The notes: a model not told the origin generated them from the sequence alone. 64,000 nucleotides of DNA from Aquidulcibacter paucihalophilus (GCA_030285985.1 CP127384.1:1848501-1912500), one strand, 5' to 3'. Shown: positions 45,215-54,848, numbered from the stretch's first letter. A program made the numbers and translations.

Positions 45215-46912
45215 TCAGGCCAGCTTCAGGTCCATCGCCCCGCCGATCCATTCGATCCGCGACCGGCGGCGCGCCTCGGCGGCGGCGGTCGCATCGCCCA
45301 GGGCCGCTTCGGCCTCAGCGAGGACGAAATAGCTGTAGGGGTCGTTCGGCCAGTCCTCGATCAGTTCGAGCACCTTGGCCCGCGCGCCGGCGGCATCGCC
45401 TTTGAGCAGCAGGGCGGCGGCGAGGCTGCGGCGGGTCGGATACCAGATGATCGGCGGGTCGCCGCCCTCCTCACCCTGCCCCTGGATCGCGGCTGCCCGG
45501 GTGAAGGCGGCGATGGCGGCGTCCGCGTCGCCCTCGATCATGGCCGCACGGCCTTCAAGGACGCGCTGGGAGAGTTCGGTGAACTCGCGCCGCTCGGTGG
45601 CCATCGGCCCGGAAGCGAATGAGGGCTCGGCGCGCAGCGCCTCGATCGCGGCGGCCTCGGCCCGGACACCCGCGGCGTCACCCGCCCGTGCCGCGGCCTC
45701 GCCCCGCGCATAGCGCCAGCTGACACGCAGCATCGGATGGCTGGCGGCCGGCTCCGGCAGGGCCGCGACCTGTTCCGCCGATCCGAACCGGCCGTAGTTG
45801 GCGTAGGCATTGTTGGCGACCATCTGCCTCCACAGGTTGTCGGCCGGAATGTCCGGATAGGTGGCCAGGAACCATTCGGCGAGCTTGAGCCCCTCCTCGG
45901 CCCCGCCGGCCATGAGGGCACCACCCATGCCGAAATGGATGTTGTGGCCGTGCAGGGGCATGCCGGGCACGCCACCGGGCGGCCGGGCGAGGCGGTCGTA
46001 CTGCCGGTCCAGCGCCACGGCGTTGACGTTGGACATCATGGCGTCGCGATAGCGGCCGACCCGGTAGAAGGTGTGCGACGGCATATGCACCAGATGGCTG
46101 GCACCCGGTGCCAGGGCAGCCAGCCGCTCGCCATACGGAATGGCCTTGTGCGGATCGTCCGACCATTCGGTCAGATGGATGTAGAGGTGGATGGCACCCG
46201 GATCATTCGGTGCCGCGGCCAGCGCCTGTTCGAGGATACCCATGGCGCGGGTGATGCCGGGATCTTTCGCCTTCCCGTCGTCATCCCACCACTCGTCGGC
46301 CTTGAGCATCCAGGCGTCAGCGGTGATGGCGGCGACGGTGATGTCCGACGGATTGCGGCGGGCGATCCGGTCCATGGCCTGGGCGAAGCGACGGTCTCGG
46401 GTGCTCTTCAGCCCCGAATAGCGCTGCACCAGGGCGTCGATCATCTGGCGCTGCATGGGGGTCGCGCGACGCGCCAGCCGACGGGCATCGCGCGCGGCCC
46501 TCAGGGCGGCAGCCTGGCTGTCGTCGTCGTTGCCGCCGCCGTTCAGATTGGGCCCGAGCGCCCAGGCCTCGCCCCAGGCGCACATACCGCAGCTCGGGTC
46601 GAGCAGACGCGCCTTGCGGAAGGCCCGCACCGATTCCTTGTGCTCAAAGGCCCAGCGCAGCCGGACCCCGTGATTGAACCATGCCTGGGCCTCGGGAATT
46701 TCGGTATCGACCGCGAAGCCGCCGGTTCCGAAGCCCTCGACCATGACCATGTCCGCGACCGGTGTGCCGGTGTTGGCGGAGACGGCGGGCCCGCAGACCT
46801 GGGGCCGTTCGATCCGGTCGAGCATGGCACGCTCGGCCGTCGCGTCAGCGACGGCGGCTGGGCCGATCAGGGAAACGGTCAGGGCGACGCCGGCCAACAG
46901 AAGTTTGCGCAT
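45215..46912 (-). CDS. Exported tetratricopeptide-repeat protein
   Basis: A 565-residue protein with a signal peptide (MRKLLLAGVALTVSLIG) and a solenoid of TPR-like helices. Recognisable family segments are FNHGVRLRWAFEHKESVRAF followed by DPSCGMCAWGEAWALGPNLN, then HLVHMPSHTFYRVGRYRDAM and HGHNIHFGMGGALMAGG. It is a widespread proteobacterial family of unknown function; partner binding through the TPRs is likely. The ATG at 46912 follows GGGAGG, which decides it over a much longer upstream reading that would overlap the next gene. Confidence 0.88.
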   Translation of the reverse strand: MRKLLLAGVALTVSLIGPAAVADATAERAMLDRIERPQVCGPAVSANTGTPVADMVMVEGFGTGGFAVDTEIPEAQAWFNHGVRLRWAFEHKESVRAFRKARLLDPSCGMCAWGEAWALGPNLNGGGNDDDSQAAALRAARDARRLARRATPMQRQMIDALVQRYSGLKSTRDRRFAQAMDRIARRNPSDITVAAITADAWMLKADEWWDDDGKAKDPGITRAMGILEQALAAAPNDPGAIHLYIHLTEWSDDPHKAIPYGERLAALAPGASHLVHMPSHTFYRVGRYRDAMMSNVNAVALDRQYDRLARPPGGVPGMPLHGHNIHFGMGGALMAGGAEEGLKLAEWFLATYPDIPADNLWRQMVANNAYANYGRFGSAEQVAALPEPAASHPMLRVSWRYARGEAAARAGDAAGVRAEAAAIEALRAEPSFASGPMATERREFTELSQRVLEGRAAMIEGDADAAIAAFTRAAAIQGQGEEGGDPPIIWYPTRRSLAAALLLKGDAAGARAKVLELIEDWPNDPYSYFVLAEAEAALGDATAAAEARRRSRIEWIGGAMDLKLA

Positions 46913-46983
46913 GATCGGGGCCTCCCCTGCCCTTGCCGTCACCTTGTCTCGAAAGCCGGCGTTCGCCAAGCGCCGAGGCGGGG

Positions 46984-47256
46984 TCAGCCGCAGTCCACAC
47001 GCTCGATGATACCGGTCGCCTCGACGAACCGGATGTTCAGCCGGTCCGGCCGCAGGTCCTTCGTCGTCGGGCAGGTGGTGCAGACGATCCGGACGTTGGC
47101 ACCCTGCGGGAAGGACACCGCACCGACATGCGAACCGATCAGGGAGCGGGCGGCATCGGCGTCGCATTGCTGCGGAATCGGCACTGTGTCCGGCTCAACC
47201 GGCGCGCAGGCCGCGAGGGCGAGACCGGCGGCGACGATCAGGCCCCTCATCCGCAT
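46984..47256 (-). CDS. I78-type proteinase inhibitor-like lipoprotein 1
   Basis: A 90-residue lipoprotein with signal MRMRGLIVAAGLALAAC. The mature domain follows the I78 inhibitor plan: an N-terminal CDADAARSLIGSHVGAV helix, a central segment, and the ending RPDRLNIRFVEATGIIERV before a final CG. As in its two neighbours, VCTTCP stands just before the RLN segment, giving an extra cysteine pair. Target proteases are unknown. It overlaps the next gene by 10 bases, and the three form one array. Confidence 0.82.
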   Translation of the reverse strand: MRMRGLIVAAGLALAACAPVEPDTVPIPQQCDADAARSLIGSHVGAVSFPQGANVRIVCTTCPTTKDLRPDRLNIRFVEATGIIERVDCG

Positions 47257-47543
47257 TTGACCTCGCGGATCACGCCGGTGGGCTCCTCGAAAAGGATGTT
47301 CAGGCGACCGGGGCTGTAGTCCATGGTCACCGGACAGGTGGTGCAGGTGACGCGCCAGACTTCGCCGGACGGCCGCGCGGGCAGTTCAGAGCGGTTGCGG
47401 CCGACGTAGCGTTGATACTGGTCAGCCTTGCACCGGGAGGGATCGTCTTCCGGCGGAACCGGCGCCGGGTCGCCCGCGTCGACGGGTGCGCAGGCCGCGA
47501 CCAGCAGGGCCGTTGCGGCGAGGGTGAGGGCCTGGAATTTCAT
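47247..47543 (-). CDS. I78-type proteinase inhibitor-like lipoprotein 2
   Basis: A 98-residue lipoprotein with signal MKFQALTLAATALLVAAC, a Pro/Asp-rich linker, then an I78-like domain with RYVGRNRSELPARP, the TCTTCPVTMDYSP stretch and RLNILFEEPTGVIREVKCG. It is the middle copy of the array; its stop overlaps the start of copy 1. The CTTCPVT(M/E)DYSP motif is shared with copy 3 almost exactly, pointing to a recent duplication. Confidence 0.82.
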   Translation of the reverse strand: MKFQALTLAATALLVAACAPVDAGDPAPVPPEDDPSRCKADQYQRYVGRNRSELPARPSGEVWRVTCTTCPVTMDYSPGRLNILFEEPTGVIREVKCG

Positions 47544-47565
47544 AGGCTCGTCTCCTGTGGCGGGC

Positions 47566-47895
47566 TCAGCCGCAGCGGACCTGTTCGACGACTTCGGTCT
47601 GCTCGTTGAAGAAGATGTTGAGGCGGGTCGGCGAATAGTCCTCGGTGACCGGGCATGTCGTGCAGGTGACGCGCCGGTTCACCACATCAACGGGAACGGG
47701 GATTTCGGTCTTCGGTTTCCCGACCAGCCATTGAAGTTCGCCCGCGCGACACATGTCGGCCGTCGGGTTCGACGAGCGTGAGCCGGTCGGCTGGTTGATC
47801 TGGGCTTCCTCGATCGTGCGGGGTGCCAGGGCCTCCGAGGCGGGCGCCGCGCACGCCGCCAGCGCCAGCAGGGCGATCAGGCCGCCTTTTCCCAG
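47566..47895 (-). CDS. I78-type proteinase inhibitor-like lipoprotein 3, start uncertain
   Basis: A lipoprotein of about 109 residues, the third I78-like copy, with CRAGELQWLVGKPKTEIP, VTCTTCPVTEDYSP and RLNIFFNEQTEVVEQVRCG. Its signal peptide (GKGGLIALLALAAC) overlaps the 3' end of holC. No ATG lies at the right spot: a CTG at 47895 with GGAAGG 3 bases upstream gives the best signal peptide, while a GTG at 47958 would give a long basic n-region. It is probably translated by coupling to holC. Confidence 0.7.
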   Translation of the reverse strand: MGKGGLIALLALAACAAPASEALAPRTIEEAQINQPTGSRSSNPTADMCRAGELQWLVGKPKTEIPVPVDVVNRRVTCTTCPVTEDYSPTRLNIFFNEQTEVVEQVRCG

Positions 47896-48338
47896 CGTCC
47901 TTCCGGAGACTGTTTCCAGTAGGCCAGTGCCGCGCCCGCATCCTTCAGCGACTTCCACCGGACCCGCGCGCCCGTCAGCGCCGTCTCGTCGCGTCCGTCG
48001 AAGATGATGAAGCATCGCTCGAAGCCTTTCGTGTCGCCCAGTTCTGAGCCGTCCACAATGAACAGCGCCTGAGCGGCGTTCGGGTTCTCAAGCGATTCGG
48101 TCAGCAGTATGGGCTGACGCGCCGCCTCCGGCCCGGACGCCCGCCCATGGGCGAGGAAGCTGTCGTCGCGGTACGTCCAGAGCCGCTCGTCGATGTCGTC
48201 GAGCAAACGCGGATCGGCGGCGCGCACCAGCGCCCGCCAACCCCGCTCGCGCGTCTTTTCCATCAGGCCGGGCAGCACCTGTTCGAGGGTCGACCGCTCG
48301 AGGTGGTAGAACCAGATTTCCGGCTTGGCGTCAGACAC
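47877..48338 (-). CDS. holC: DNA polymerase III chi subunit
   Basis: Chi links the clamp loader to single-strand binding protein. The 153-residue alphaproteobacterial form starts EIWFYHLERSTLEQVLPGLM and includes WTYRDDSFLAHG, PILLTES and NAAQALFIVDG, then FERCFIIFDGRDETAL. Its pairing with pepA, 22 bases upstream, is the common arrangement in proteobacteria. The 3' end overlaps the third I78-like gene. Confidence 0.93.
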   Translation of the reverse strand: MSDAKPEIWFYHLERSTLEQVLPGLMEKTRERGWRALVRAADPRLLDDIDERLWTYRDDSFLAHGRASGPEAARQPILLTESLENPNAAQALFIVDGSELGDTKGFERCFIIFDGRDETALTGARVRWKSLKDAGAALAYWKQSPEGRWEKAA

Positions 48339-48360
48339 CCGGTCCTACCTTTTCAGAGCC

Positions 48361-49836
48361 TCAGGACTCGTAGCTGTCGGCCACCATCCGGTCGAGCGTA
48401 CGCACGCCCCAGCCGACGGCACCGTCCGGAACCGTCGGGTTGCGGCTGTCCTTGACCCAGGCGGTCGGGGCGATGTCGATATGGGCCCAGGGCACACCAT
48501 TGGTGAAGCGCTGCAGGAACAGGGCGGCGGTGATCGAGCCGCCGGCGCGGCCGTTGCCGGTGTTCTTCACGTCGGCGATCGGGGTGTCGATGTGGCGCTC
48601 GTAGAAGGCCGGGATCGGCATCCGCCAGGCGTTCTCGCCGACCTTGGGACCGGCGGCGAGGAAGTTGTTCGCCAGTTCGTCGGAGTTGGAGAACACGCCG
48701 GCATACTCGAGCCCGAGGGCCACGATCATGGCCCCGGTCAGGGTGGCGAGATCGAGCATGAATTTCGGCTTGAACCGGTCCTGGGTGTACCAGAGGCAGT
48801 CAGCCAGAACGAGGCGGCCTTCCGCGTCGGTGTTCAGGATCTCGACCGACTGGCCCGACAGCGACATGACCACGTCACCCGGACGCTGGGCATTGCCGTC
48901 CGGCATGTTCTCGACCAGGCCGATGACGCCGATCGCATTGACCTTCGCCTTGCGGCCGGCGAGCGCATGCATCAGGCCGACGACGGCGGCCGAGCCGCCC
49001 ATGTCCCACTTCATCTCTTCCATGCCGTCGGCCGGCTTGATCGAGATGCCGCCGGTGTCGAAGGTCACGCCCTTGCCGACGAAGGCGATCGGCTGATCGC
49101 CCTTGTTGCCGCCGTTCCACTTCATGATGACGACCTGGCTGTCGCGCACACTGCCCTGGCCCACGGCCAGCAGGGTGCGGAAGCCGAGCTTCTCAAGCTC
49201 TTTCTCGCCGAGGACCTCGACTTCGAGGCCCAGCTTCTCGAGCGCCTTCACGCGCTTCGCATATTCTTCCGGGTAGAGGACGTTGGCCGGTTCGGCGACG
49301 AGATCACGGGCGAACTCGACCGCCGTGGCGATGGCGGCATGCGCCGCATAGGCGGCCTCAGCGGCCTTCGGGTCGGCGGCGACGACGCGAATCGTCTCGA
49401 TCGACGGCGTCTTCTCCGGTTTCAGCTTGGTGCGGTATTTGAGGAACCGGTAGGCGGCCAGACGGGCGGCAAAGGCAGCGCGGGCTGCCTGGTCGGCGGT
49501 CAGGTGGGCGGCGTCGAGGGTCAGGGCGGACGCGCCCGACAGCTTCACCGCATGATAGGCGGCACCGGCAGCGGACTCGAGCGCGAGGTCGTCAAACTTG
49601 CCGGCCTCACCAGCGCCGCTGAGCAGGATGGTCCCGGCGTCGACCCCGGCCGGGGCGGCGACGATCAGGGTGCTGTTCGAGCCGCCGGTGAACCGGCTGG
49701 CAGTCATCGCCTTCGTCAGGGCTCCGGAGGTCGCCGTATCGAGCTGCGGGCCCGTGCCGGCCAGAACCCGGCCTTCGTGGACCAGAACGGCCAGAACCTC
49801 AGCGGCGCCCGCGGACGCGACGAACTCGATCTGCAT
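48361..49836 (-). CDS. pepA: Leucyl aminopeptidase PepA
   Basis: PepA (M17) is a hexameric two-metal aminopeptidase. The 491-residue protein has a variable N-terminal domain and a C-terminal catalytic domain with FVGKGVTFDTGGISIKPADG, the zinc-ligand run MKWDMGGSAAV and the signature NTDAEGRLVLADCL, which includes the bicarbonate-binding Arg. It is complete and normal. It is divergent from lptF with 134 bases between the starts, and holC follows in an operon. Confidence 0.96.
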   Translation of the reverse strand: MQIEFVASAGAAEVLAVLVHEGRVLAGTGPQLDTATSGALTKAMTASRFTGGSNSTLIVAAPAGVDAGTILLSGAGEAGKFDDLALESAAGAAYHAVKLSGASALTLDAAHLTADQAARAAFAARLAAYRFLKYRTKLKPEKTPSIETIRVVAADPKAAEAAYAAHAAIATAVEFARDLVAEPANVLYPEEYAKRVKALEKLGLEVEVLGEKELEKLGFRTLLAVGQGSVRDSQVVIMKWNGGNKGDQPIAFVGKGVTFDTGGISIKPADGMEEMKWDMGGSAAVVGLMHALAGRKAKVNAIGVIGLVENMPDGNAQRPGDVVMSLSGQSVEILNTDAEGRLVLADCLWYTQDRFKPKFMLDLATLTGAMIVALGLEYAGVFSNSDELANNFLAAGPKVGENAWRMPIPAFYERHIDTPIADVKNTGNGRAGGSITAALFLQRFTNGVPWAHIDIAPTAWVKDSRNPTVPDGAVGWGVRTLDRMVADSYES

Positions 49837-49970
49837 TTACTACTCCCGCCGGGCGATACGCCCCGGCTCTGTGTCGATGGTATGAGCGCGCGCGGTTTCA
49901 CCGGCGCAGTCGGGTGTGTATTAGATGCGCTCCCTCGCCGTCGCCTGCAATGTGCGAATTCTTTCGAAAC

Positions 49971-51104
49971 ATGACACTGATCCAAGGCTACCTTTTCCGG
50001 CAGATCGGGCGCCCCGTGGTGGCTGCGTGCGCTGCGCTGGCCGGAATCGGTATCCTGAGCCAGAGCCTCGACCAGCTGGAAGTCATCGTCGAGCGCGGCC
50101 AGAGCGTCTGGGTGATGGTCAAGCTGACCCTGCTGGCCGTGCCGCAGCTGCTGGCGGTCATCATTCCGATCGGCCTGTTCGTCGGTGCTCTGATCGCCCT
50201 GACACGTCTCCAGCGGGAGCAGGAACTGACCGCGGTCTTCGCCTCCGGGGTCACGCGCTGGTCGGCGATCCGGCCGGCCGTCCGGATCGCGGCGATCGCG
50301 GCCTTGCTGACCCTGGTGGTCACGACGGTGGGTCAGCCATGGGCGCAACGTCAGGCGCGGGCCGAGGCCTTTGCCGTCCGCACCGATCTGGCCGCCTTGC
50401 TGGTCGAGGAAGGACAGTTCGTCCGGGGGCCCAACGGGCTGACCGTCTACGTCCAACAGATCGAACAAAACGGCCTGCTCAAGAACCTGTTCGTCTACAT
50501 GACCGACGGCGATGATGCGGTCACATGGGATGCTGCCGAGGCGCGGTTCGGGCGGATTGAGGGCCTGCCGGTCCTGACAATGAAGAACGCGTCGACCACC
50601 CGCTACTCGAGCCGGGGGGTCCTGACCTACGCATCATTCGCCCAAACCGTCGTCGATCTCTCGCCCTATGCGGCCATGACCGAGCAGGTCCGCTACAAGC
50701 CGTCGGACCTGTATCTGACCCAGCTGTTCAATCCGTCGCCGGCGGACCTTGAGCGGGTCGGATCGGCGGGCGAGCTGATGGCAGAGGGGCACTCCAGACT
50801 GTCGGCCCCGCTCTACGCCCTGATGGCCATGGCCATGGCGCTGACGGCGATCCTGGGGGGGCCGTTCAGCCGGACGGGATACGGGCTGCGAATCGCCAAG
50901 GTCGCGGGCGTTTTCCTGCTCGTGCGCATCGCCGGCTATGGCGTGGTCTCCGCCAGCGCCTGGAACGGCTGGCTGAACATCTTCCAGTATCTGCTGCCGA
51001 TCGTGGCGACGGTCGTCGCCCTGAGGTTGCTGTTCCGGGCGCTCAAGCCCCGCCGGCGGCCCGTCTGGCCGGCCTATGAGCGGCTGAAGGCGCGGTTCGC
51101 ATGA
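49971..51104 (+). CDS. lptF: LPS export ABC transporter permease LptF
   Basis: LptF is one of the two membrane permeases of the LptB2FG complex that pulls LPS out of the inner membrane. The 377-residue YjgP/YjgQ-family protein has three N-terminal membrane spans, a beta-jellyroll periplasmic domain (residues about 130-260) and three C-terminal spans. Landmarks are YLFRQIGRPVVAACAAL, LIALTRLQREQELTAVFASG and LSAPLYALMAMAMALTAIL. The ATG at 49971 fits. lptG overlaps it by 4 bases. Confidence 0.95.
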   Translation: MTLIQGYLFRQIGRPVVAACAALAGIGILSQSLDQLEVIVERGQSVWVMVKLTLLAVPQLLAVIIPIGLFVGALIALTRLQREQELTAVFASGVTRWSAIRPAVRIAAIAALLTLVVTTVGQPWAQRQARAEAFAVRTDLAALLVEEGQFVRGPNGLTVYVQQIEQNGLLKNLFVYMTDGDDAVTWDAAEARFGRIEGLPVLTMKNASTTRYSSRGVLTYASFAQTVVDLSPYAAMTEQVRYKPSDLYLTQLFNPSPADLERVGSAGELMAEGHSRLSAPLYALMAMAMALTAILGGPFSRTGYGLRIAKVAGVFLLVRIAGYGVVSASAWNGWLNIFQYLLPIVATVVALRLLFRALKPRRRPVWPAYERLKARFA

Positions 51105-52231
51105 TCAGCCGCACCTCCCTGCCCGTCCCCTGGCTGCGACTGGGTCGAATCGAACGCTATGTGCTGGTCCAGCAGGCGCGGTCGCTGGGCATAGCGCTGG
51201 GCGTCATCGCCGCCCTGATCATGCTGATCGACTTCGTGGAGATCTCCCGCGGCGTCGGCTCGGATGTCGACCTGTCTGGCGTGCGCATCCTCGGGCTGAT
51301 GCTGCTGAAGTCGCCGCAGGTGATCATCCAACTGCTGCCGTTCGTCTTCCTGTTCGGGACGCTGGCGGCCTTTGTTGGCCTGAACCGGCGCAGCGAGCTG
51401 ATCGCCATGCGGGCGGCGGGCGTGTCCGCCTGGCGGTTCGTGCTTCCGGCGGCCGGCGCAGCCCTGATGTTCGGCGTGATCACCGTCGCGGCCCTCGGGC
51501 CGCTGGCGGCCTCCGCTGACGGCCTGTTCCAGCGCGAGCGGGCGCGACTGTCCGGATCCGCGGCCGGGGCGGAGGCCCGCCCGACCGTCTGGATCCGAGA
51601 GGGCGACGACACCCGTCAGATGGTGATCCGCGCCGAGCGTCAGGACCGGTCGAACGCCCGGCTGCTGGACGTGACCTTCTTCATCTACACCAATGACGCC
51701 GCGGGCATGCGGACCTTCTCCGAGCGGATCGACGCCGAGTCGGCGTCGCTGTCGAACGGCAGCTGGCGGCTGGTCGATGCGGTCGGGGCGGAGATCGGCC
51801 AGCGTGCCGTGCGCTACGCCACCCTGGACCTGCCCTCGAGCCTGGCCGACGAAGAGGCGTTCGAACGGTTCGCCCGACCGCAGGCGACCTCCTTCTGGTC
51901 CCTGCCGGCGCAGATCGACCGGGTGGAGGCCGCGGGCTTCTCGTCGACGGCCTACCGGCTCCGGCTGCAGCAGCTGCTGGCCACGCCACTGATGTTCGCG
52001 GCCATGTCGATCCTGGCCGCCGCCTTCTCCCTGCGACTGATGCGGCTGGGCGATCTGGCGCGGATGAGCGTCGCCGCCGTGGTGCTTGGGTTCGGGTTTT
52101 TCTTCGTCAATCAGGCGGCGTCCGCCTTCGGATCGGCGGAAGTGATCCCGCCATGGCTTGCGGCCTGGCTTCCGCCCTTGCTGACAGCGCTCGCCGCCTT
52201 CACCTTGCTGTTCTATACCGAAGACGGCTAA
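51101..52231 (+). CDS. lptG: LPS export ABC transporter permease LptG
   Basis: LptG is the partner permease of LptF. The 376-residue protein has the same three-plus-three span plan with a periplasmic jellyroll. Landmarks are YVLVQQARSLGIALGVI, AFVGLNRRSELIAMRAAGVS, and the C-terminal RLQQLLATPLMFAAMSILAA. It starts inside the lptF stop (ATGA). lptD follows at 58 bases, so inner- and outer-membrane parts of the LPS bridge are made from one region. Confidence 0.95.
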   Translation: MISRTSLPVPWLRLGRIERYVLVQQARSLGIALGVIAALIMLIDFVEISRGVGSDVDLSGVRILGLMLLKSPQVIIQLLPFVFLFGTLAAFVGLNRRSELIAMRAAGVSAWRFVLPAAGAALMFGVITVAALGPLAASADGLFQRERARLSGSAAGAEARPTVWIREGDDTRQMVIRAERQDRSNARLLDVTFFIYTNDAAGMRTFSERIDAESASLSNGSWRLVDAVGAEIGQRAVRYATLDLPSSLADEEAFERFARPQATSFWSLPAQIDRVEAAGFSSTAYRLRLQQLLATPLMFAAMSILAAAFSLRLMRLGDLARMSVAAVVLGFGFFFVNQAASAFGSAEVIPPWLAAWLPPLLTALAAFTLLFYTEDG

Positions 52232-52289
52232 GCGAACCGGCCTGCCATCCGGCTTGCCGGACCGTCCGCCCTTCAGAGTGATTTCTTGC

Positions 52290-54749
52290 ATGCAGCGTGA
52301 TCGCCGCGCGCCCGATTTGGGAGCCTTGCGCTACCGGCTTCTGGCCGGTGCGGCCGCCATCGCGCTGTCGTCTCTGGCGGGTGCGGCCCAGGCGCAGCAG
52401 GCGCCCGCAGCGACATCCCCGGTGCCGCCCGGTGCCGACGGACTGGCCCCGGAAGCGGTCTATATCGAAGCGGATTCCGCCGGCCGGACGGGCGATGTGA
52501 TCACGGCGGAAGGTGCCGGAGCCGACCGCGTCCTGGCCCGGTTCCGCGGCGCGACCCTGAGAGCCGGCGCCGTCACCTATGACCTCGGGCTCGGCATCGC
52601 CACGGCGGACCGGCAGGTCGAGTTCAGTGATCCCGAGGGCAATGTCGTCTTCGCCAGCCATCTGGAGCTCGGCTCGGATCTGAAGACGGGCGTAGCGGTC
52701 GATTTCGCCACCCGCCTGCGCAACGGGGCCAGCCTGATGGCGGCGACGGCCGTGCGCCGGAGCGAGAACGTCAACGAGCTCAACTACGCCCTCTTCACCC
52801 CCTGCCCGATCTGCGACACCGACGGAAATCCGAAGGAGCCCAGCATCTCCATCCAGGCGGAGAAGGTCGTCCAGGACGAGGAGTTGCGCGCGATCCTGTA
52901 TCGCAATGCCGTGTTCCGGGTCGGCGGCGTGCCCGTGTTTTACCTGCCGTTCTTCGCCCACCCTGATCCGACCGTCGAACGGGCCTCAGGCTTCCTCGTG
53001 CCCATCCCCAGCTATGATGAGGGACGCGGCCTGAGCCTTGAGGTGCCCTATCTTCATGTGGTGTCGCCGTCCGAGGACTGGCTGATCAGCCCGCAGCTGA
53101 ACACCGACGTCGCGCCCCTGCTGAACCTGCAATGGCGCCGCCGGTTCGCCGACGGGATGATCGTCGCCCGTGGCGGTTACACCTACGAGCGCAGCTTCGG
53201 GGACTTCGACCTCGACAACGACGGCGACGCCGAGAGCAACGTCAAATACGGCGATCGCACGAGCCGCAGCTATTTCCTCGGCCACGGCCGATTCGATCCC
53301 ATGGGCCCGTGGCGCTGGGGTTTCACTGTCGAGCGCGTGTCGGACAAGACCCTGTTCGACCGCTACGACGTCCGTGATCCCTATCAGGACAACGGCCTCT
53401 ATTATGGCGACCAGCGGCGGCTGATCAGCCAGCTGTACGCCGAGCGGCAGACCGCGCGGTCCTATCTGTCGGTTGCCGCCTTCGACCTGCAGAGCCTGCG
53501 GGTCAGCGTTTTCGATCCCGTAACGCCGGCGTTGAACGAGTTCGAGGCGGACGGTGCCCTGCCGGTGGTCGCACCGCTGGTCGAGGCGCGCTGGGAGCCG
53601 GACGGCCCGATATTCGGCGGCCGTCTGCGGCTGCGGGGATCCGCCGTGTCGCTGTATCGCGACGACTATGTCGGCGGCCCCGTGCTGCGGCCCCAGATCA
53701 TTCCGGCCGTGCTGACGCCGGATCTGCCCGGCGTCGACAGCCGTCGGATTTCGGGTCAGGCCGAATGGCGGCGCACCCTGATCTCGCCGCTGGGCGTGCG
53801 GTGGGAAACCTTCGTCGATGTCCGCGCCGACTTCTATTCCGTCGGTGACCTGCCGCCCATGCTGGGGCTGGAGGAGGAAGCTATTTCCCGCGGCCGCGCC
53901 ACGGCGGGCCTCGACATCAGCTATCCCCTGTTCCGCAGCGTCGGCCCCGGTGCCGACCTGATCCTGGAGCCGATGGCGCAGCTGTCGGCCTCGACCGCGT
54001 CCGACCTCGATCCGCGCATCCCCATCGAGGACAGCCAGACGCTGGAGCTGGACGAGAGTTCGCTGTTCCGGACCGACCGGTTCCCCGGCTACGACCTTTA
54101 TGAAGGCGGTCTGCGTCTGACCCTCGGGACCCGCGCGACCCTGCGCTGGAACGAGGGCCGGCAGGCCAGCCTGTTCATCGGCCGCAGCTATCGCGCCGAC
54201 GAGGAGCCGGCCTTCCTGACCCCGGTCCCGGACCTGCCGAGCCAGCTCTATGATCCGAGCGGCCTCGCCTCCCAGACCTCCGACTGGGTCGTGCAGGGCA
54301 GCTTCTCGCCCTCTGACCGGATCCGCGGCTGGGGCCACGCCACGATCGATGCCTCCGGCGAAATCCGTCGGGCGGAAGCGGCGGTGGATGGCCGCTGGGG
54401 CCGGCGCAATCTGGCGACCGTCAGCTACATCATCGACCGCTCCAATCCGTTGCCCGGCCCTTCAAACCGCAACTACGAATTCGTGCAGCTGTCTGCACAG
54501 CAGTTCGTCTATGGCAACTGGGGCGTGGCAGTTTCGGCGACGGCCGACTTCGATCCCCAGCCGCGTCCGGGCGATCCCGACCCCGACTTTCTTGTAACCA
54601 GGTCCGAAGTCGGCCTGCTGTTCGATGACGACTGTTTCCGCTTCGAGATCGGTTACCGGCGCGACAACACCCGGGTTCGCCCGACCGGGCCGTCCGAGGG
54701 CATCTATGTGCGCCTAAACCTCGCCACTTTCGGCGGTACAGGGTATTGA
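52290..54749 (+). CDS. lptD: LPS-assembly outer-membrane protein LptD
   Basis: LptD is the outer-membrane barrel that, with LptE, places LPS in the outer leaflet. The 819-residue protein has a signal peptide ending near AQAQ, an N-terminal jellyroll (OstA) domain and a long C-terminal barrel. A CPIC pair (Cys172 and Cys175) at the end of the jellyroll and a single Cys782 near the C-terminus are the only cysteines seen, fewer than the four of E. coli. The motif VPVFYLPFFAHPDPTVERAS is diagnostic. SurA, its chaperone, is the next gene. Confidence 0.95.
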   Translation: MQRDRRAPDLGALRYRLLAGAAAIALSSLAGAAQAQQAPAATSPVPPGADGLAPEAVYIEADSAGRTGDVITAEGAGADRVLARFRGATLRAGAVTYDLGLGIATADRQVEFSDPEGNVVFASHLELGSDLKTGVAVDFATRLRNGASLMAATAVRRSENVNELNYALFTPCPICDTDGNPKEPSISIQAEKVVQDEELRAILYRNAVFRVGGVPVFYLPFFAHPDPTVERASGFLVPIPSYDEGRGLSLEVPYLHVVSPSEDWLISPQLNTDVAPLLNLQWRRRFADGMIVARGGYTYERSFGDFDLDNDGDAESNVKYGDRTSRSYFLGHGRFDPMGPWRWGFTVERVSDKTLFDRYDVRDPYQDNGLYYGDQRRLISQLYAERQTARSYLSVAAFDLQSLRVSVFDPVTPALNEFEADGALPVVAPLVEARWEPDGPIFGGRLRLRGSAVSLYRDDYVGGPVLRPQIIPAVLTPDLPGVDSRRISGQAEWRRTLISPLGVRWETFVDVRADFYSVGDLPPMLGLEEEAISRGRATAGLDISYPLFRSVGPGADLILEPMAQLSASTASDLDPRIPIEDSQTLELDESSLFRTDRFPGYDLYEGGLRLTLGTRATLRWNEGRQASLFIGRSYRADEEPAFLTPVPDLPSQLYDPSGLASQTSDWVVQGSFSPSDRIRGWGHATIDASGEIRRAEAAVDGRWGRRNLATVSYIIDRSNPLPGPSNRNYEFVQLSAQQFVYGNWGVAVSATADFDPQPRPGDPDPDFLVTRSEVGLLFDDDCFRFEIGYRRDNTRVRPTGPSEGIYVRLNLATFGGTGY

Positions 54750-54848
54750 CGCAGCGACGGGCGCTGACGGCCGCGCGGCCCGGGGGCGCGCGGTTCGCAA
54801 ATCCGGGACGAAAACCGGACCAGCGCCGCTTGAGGAACCAGGACTGAC

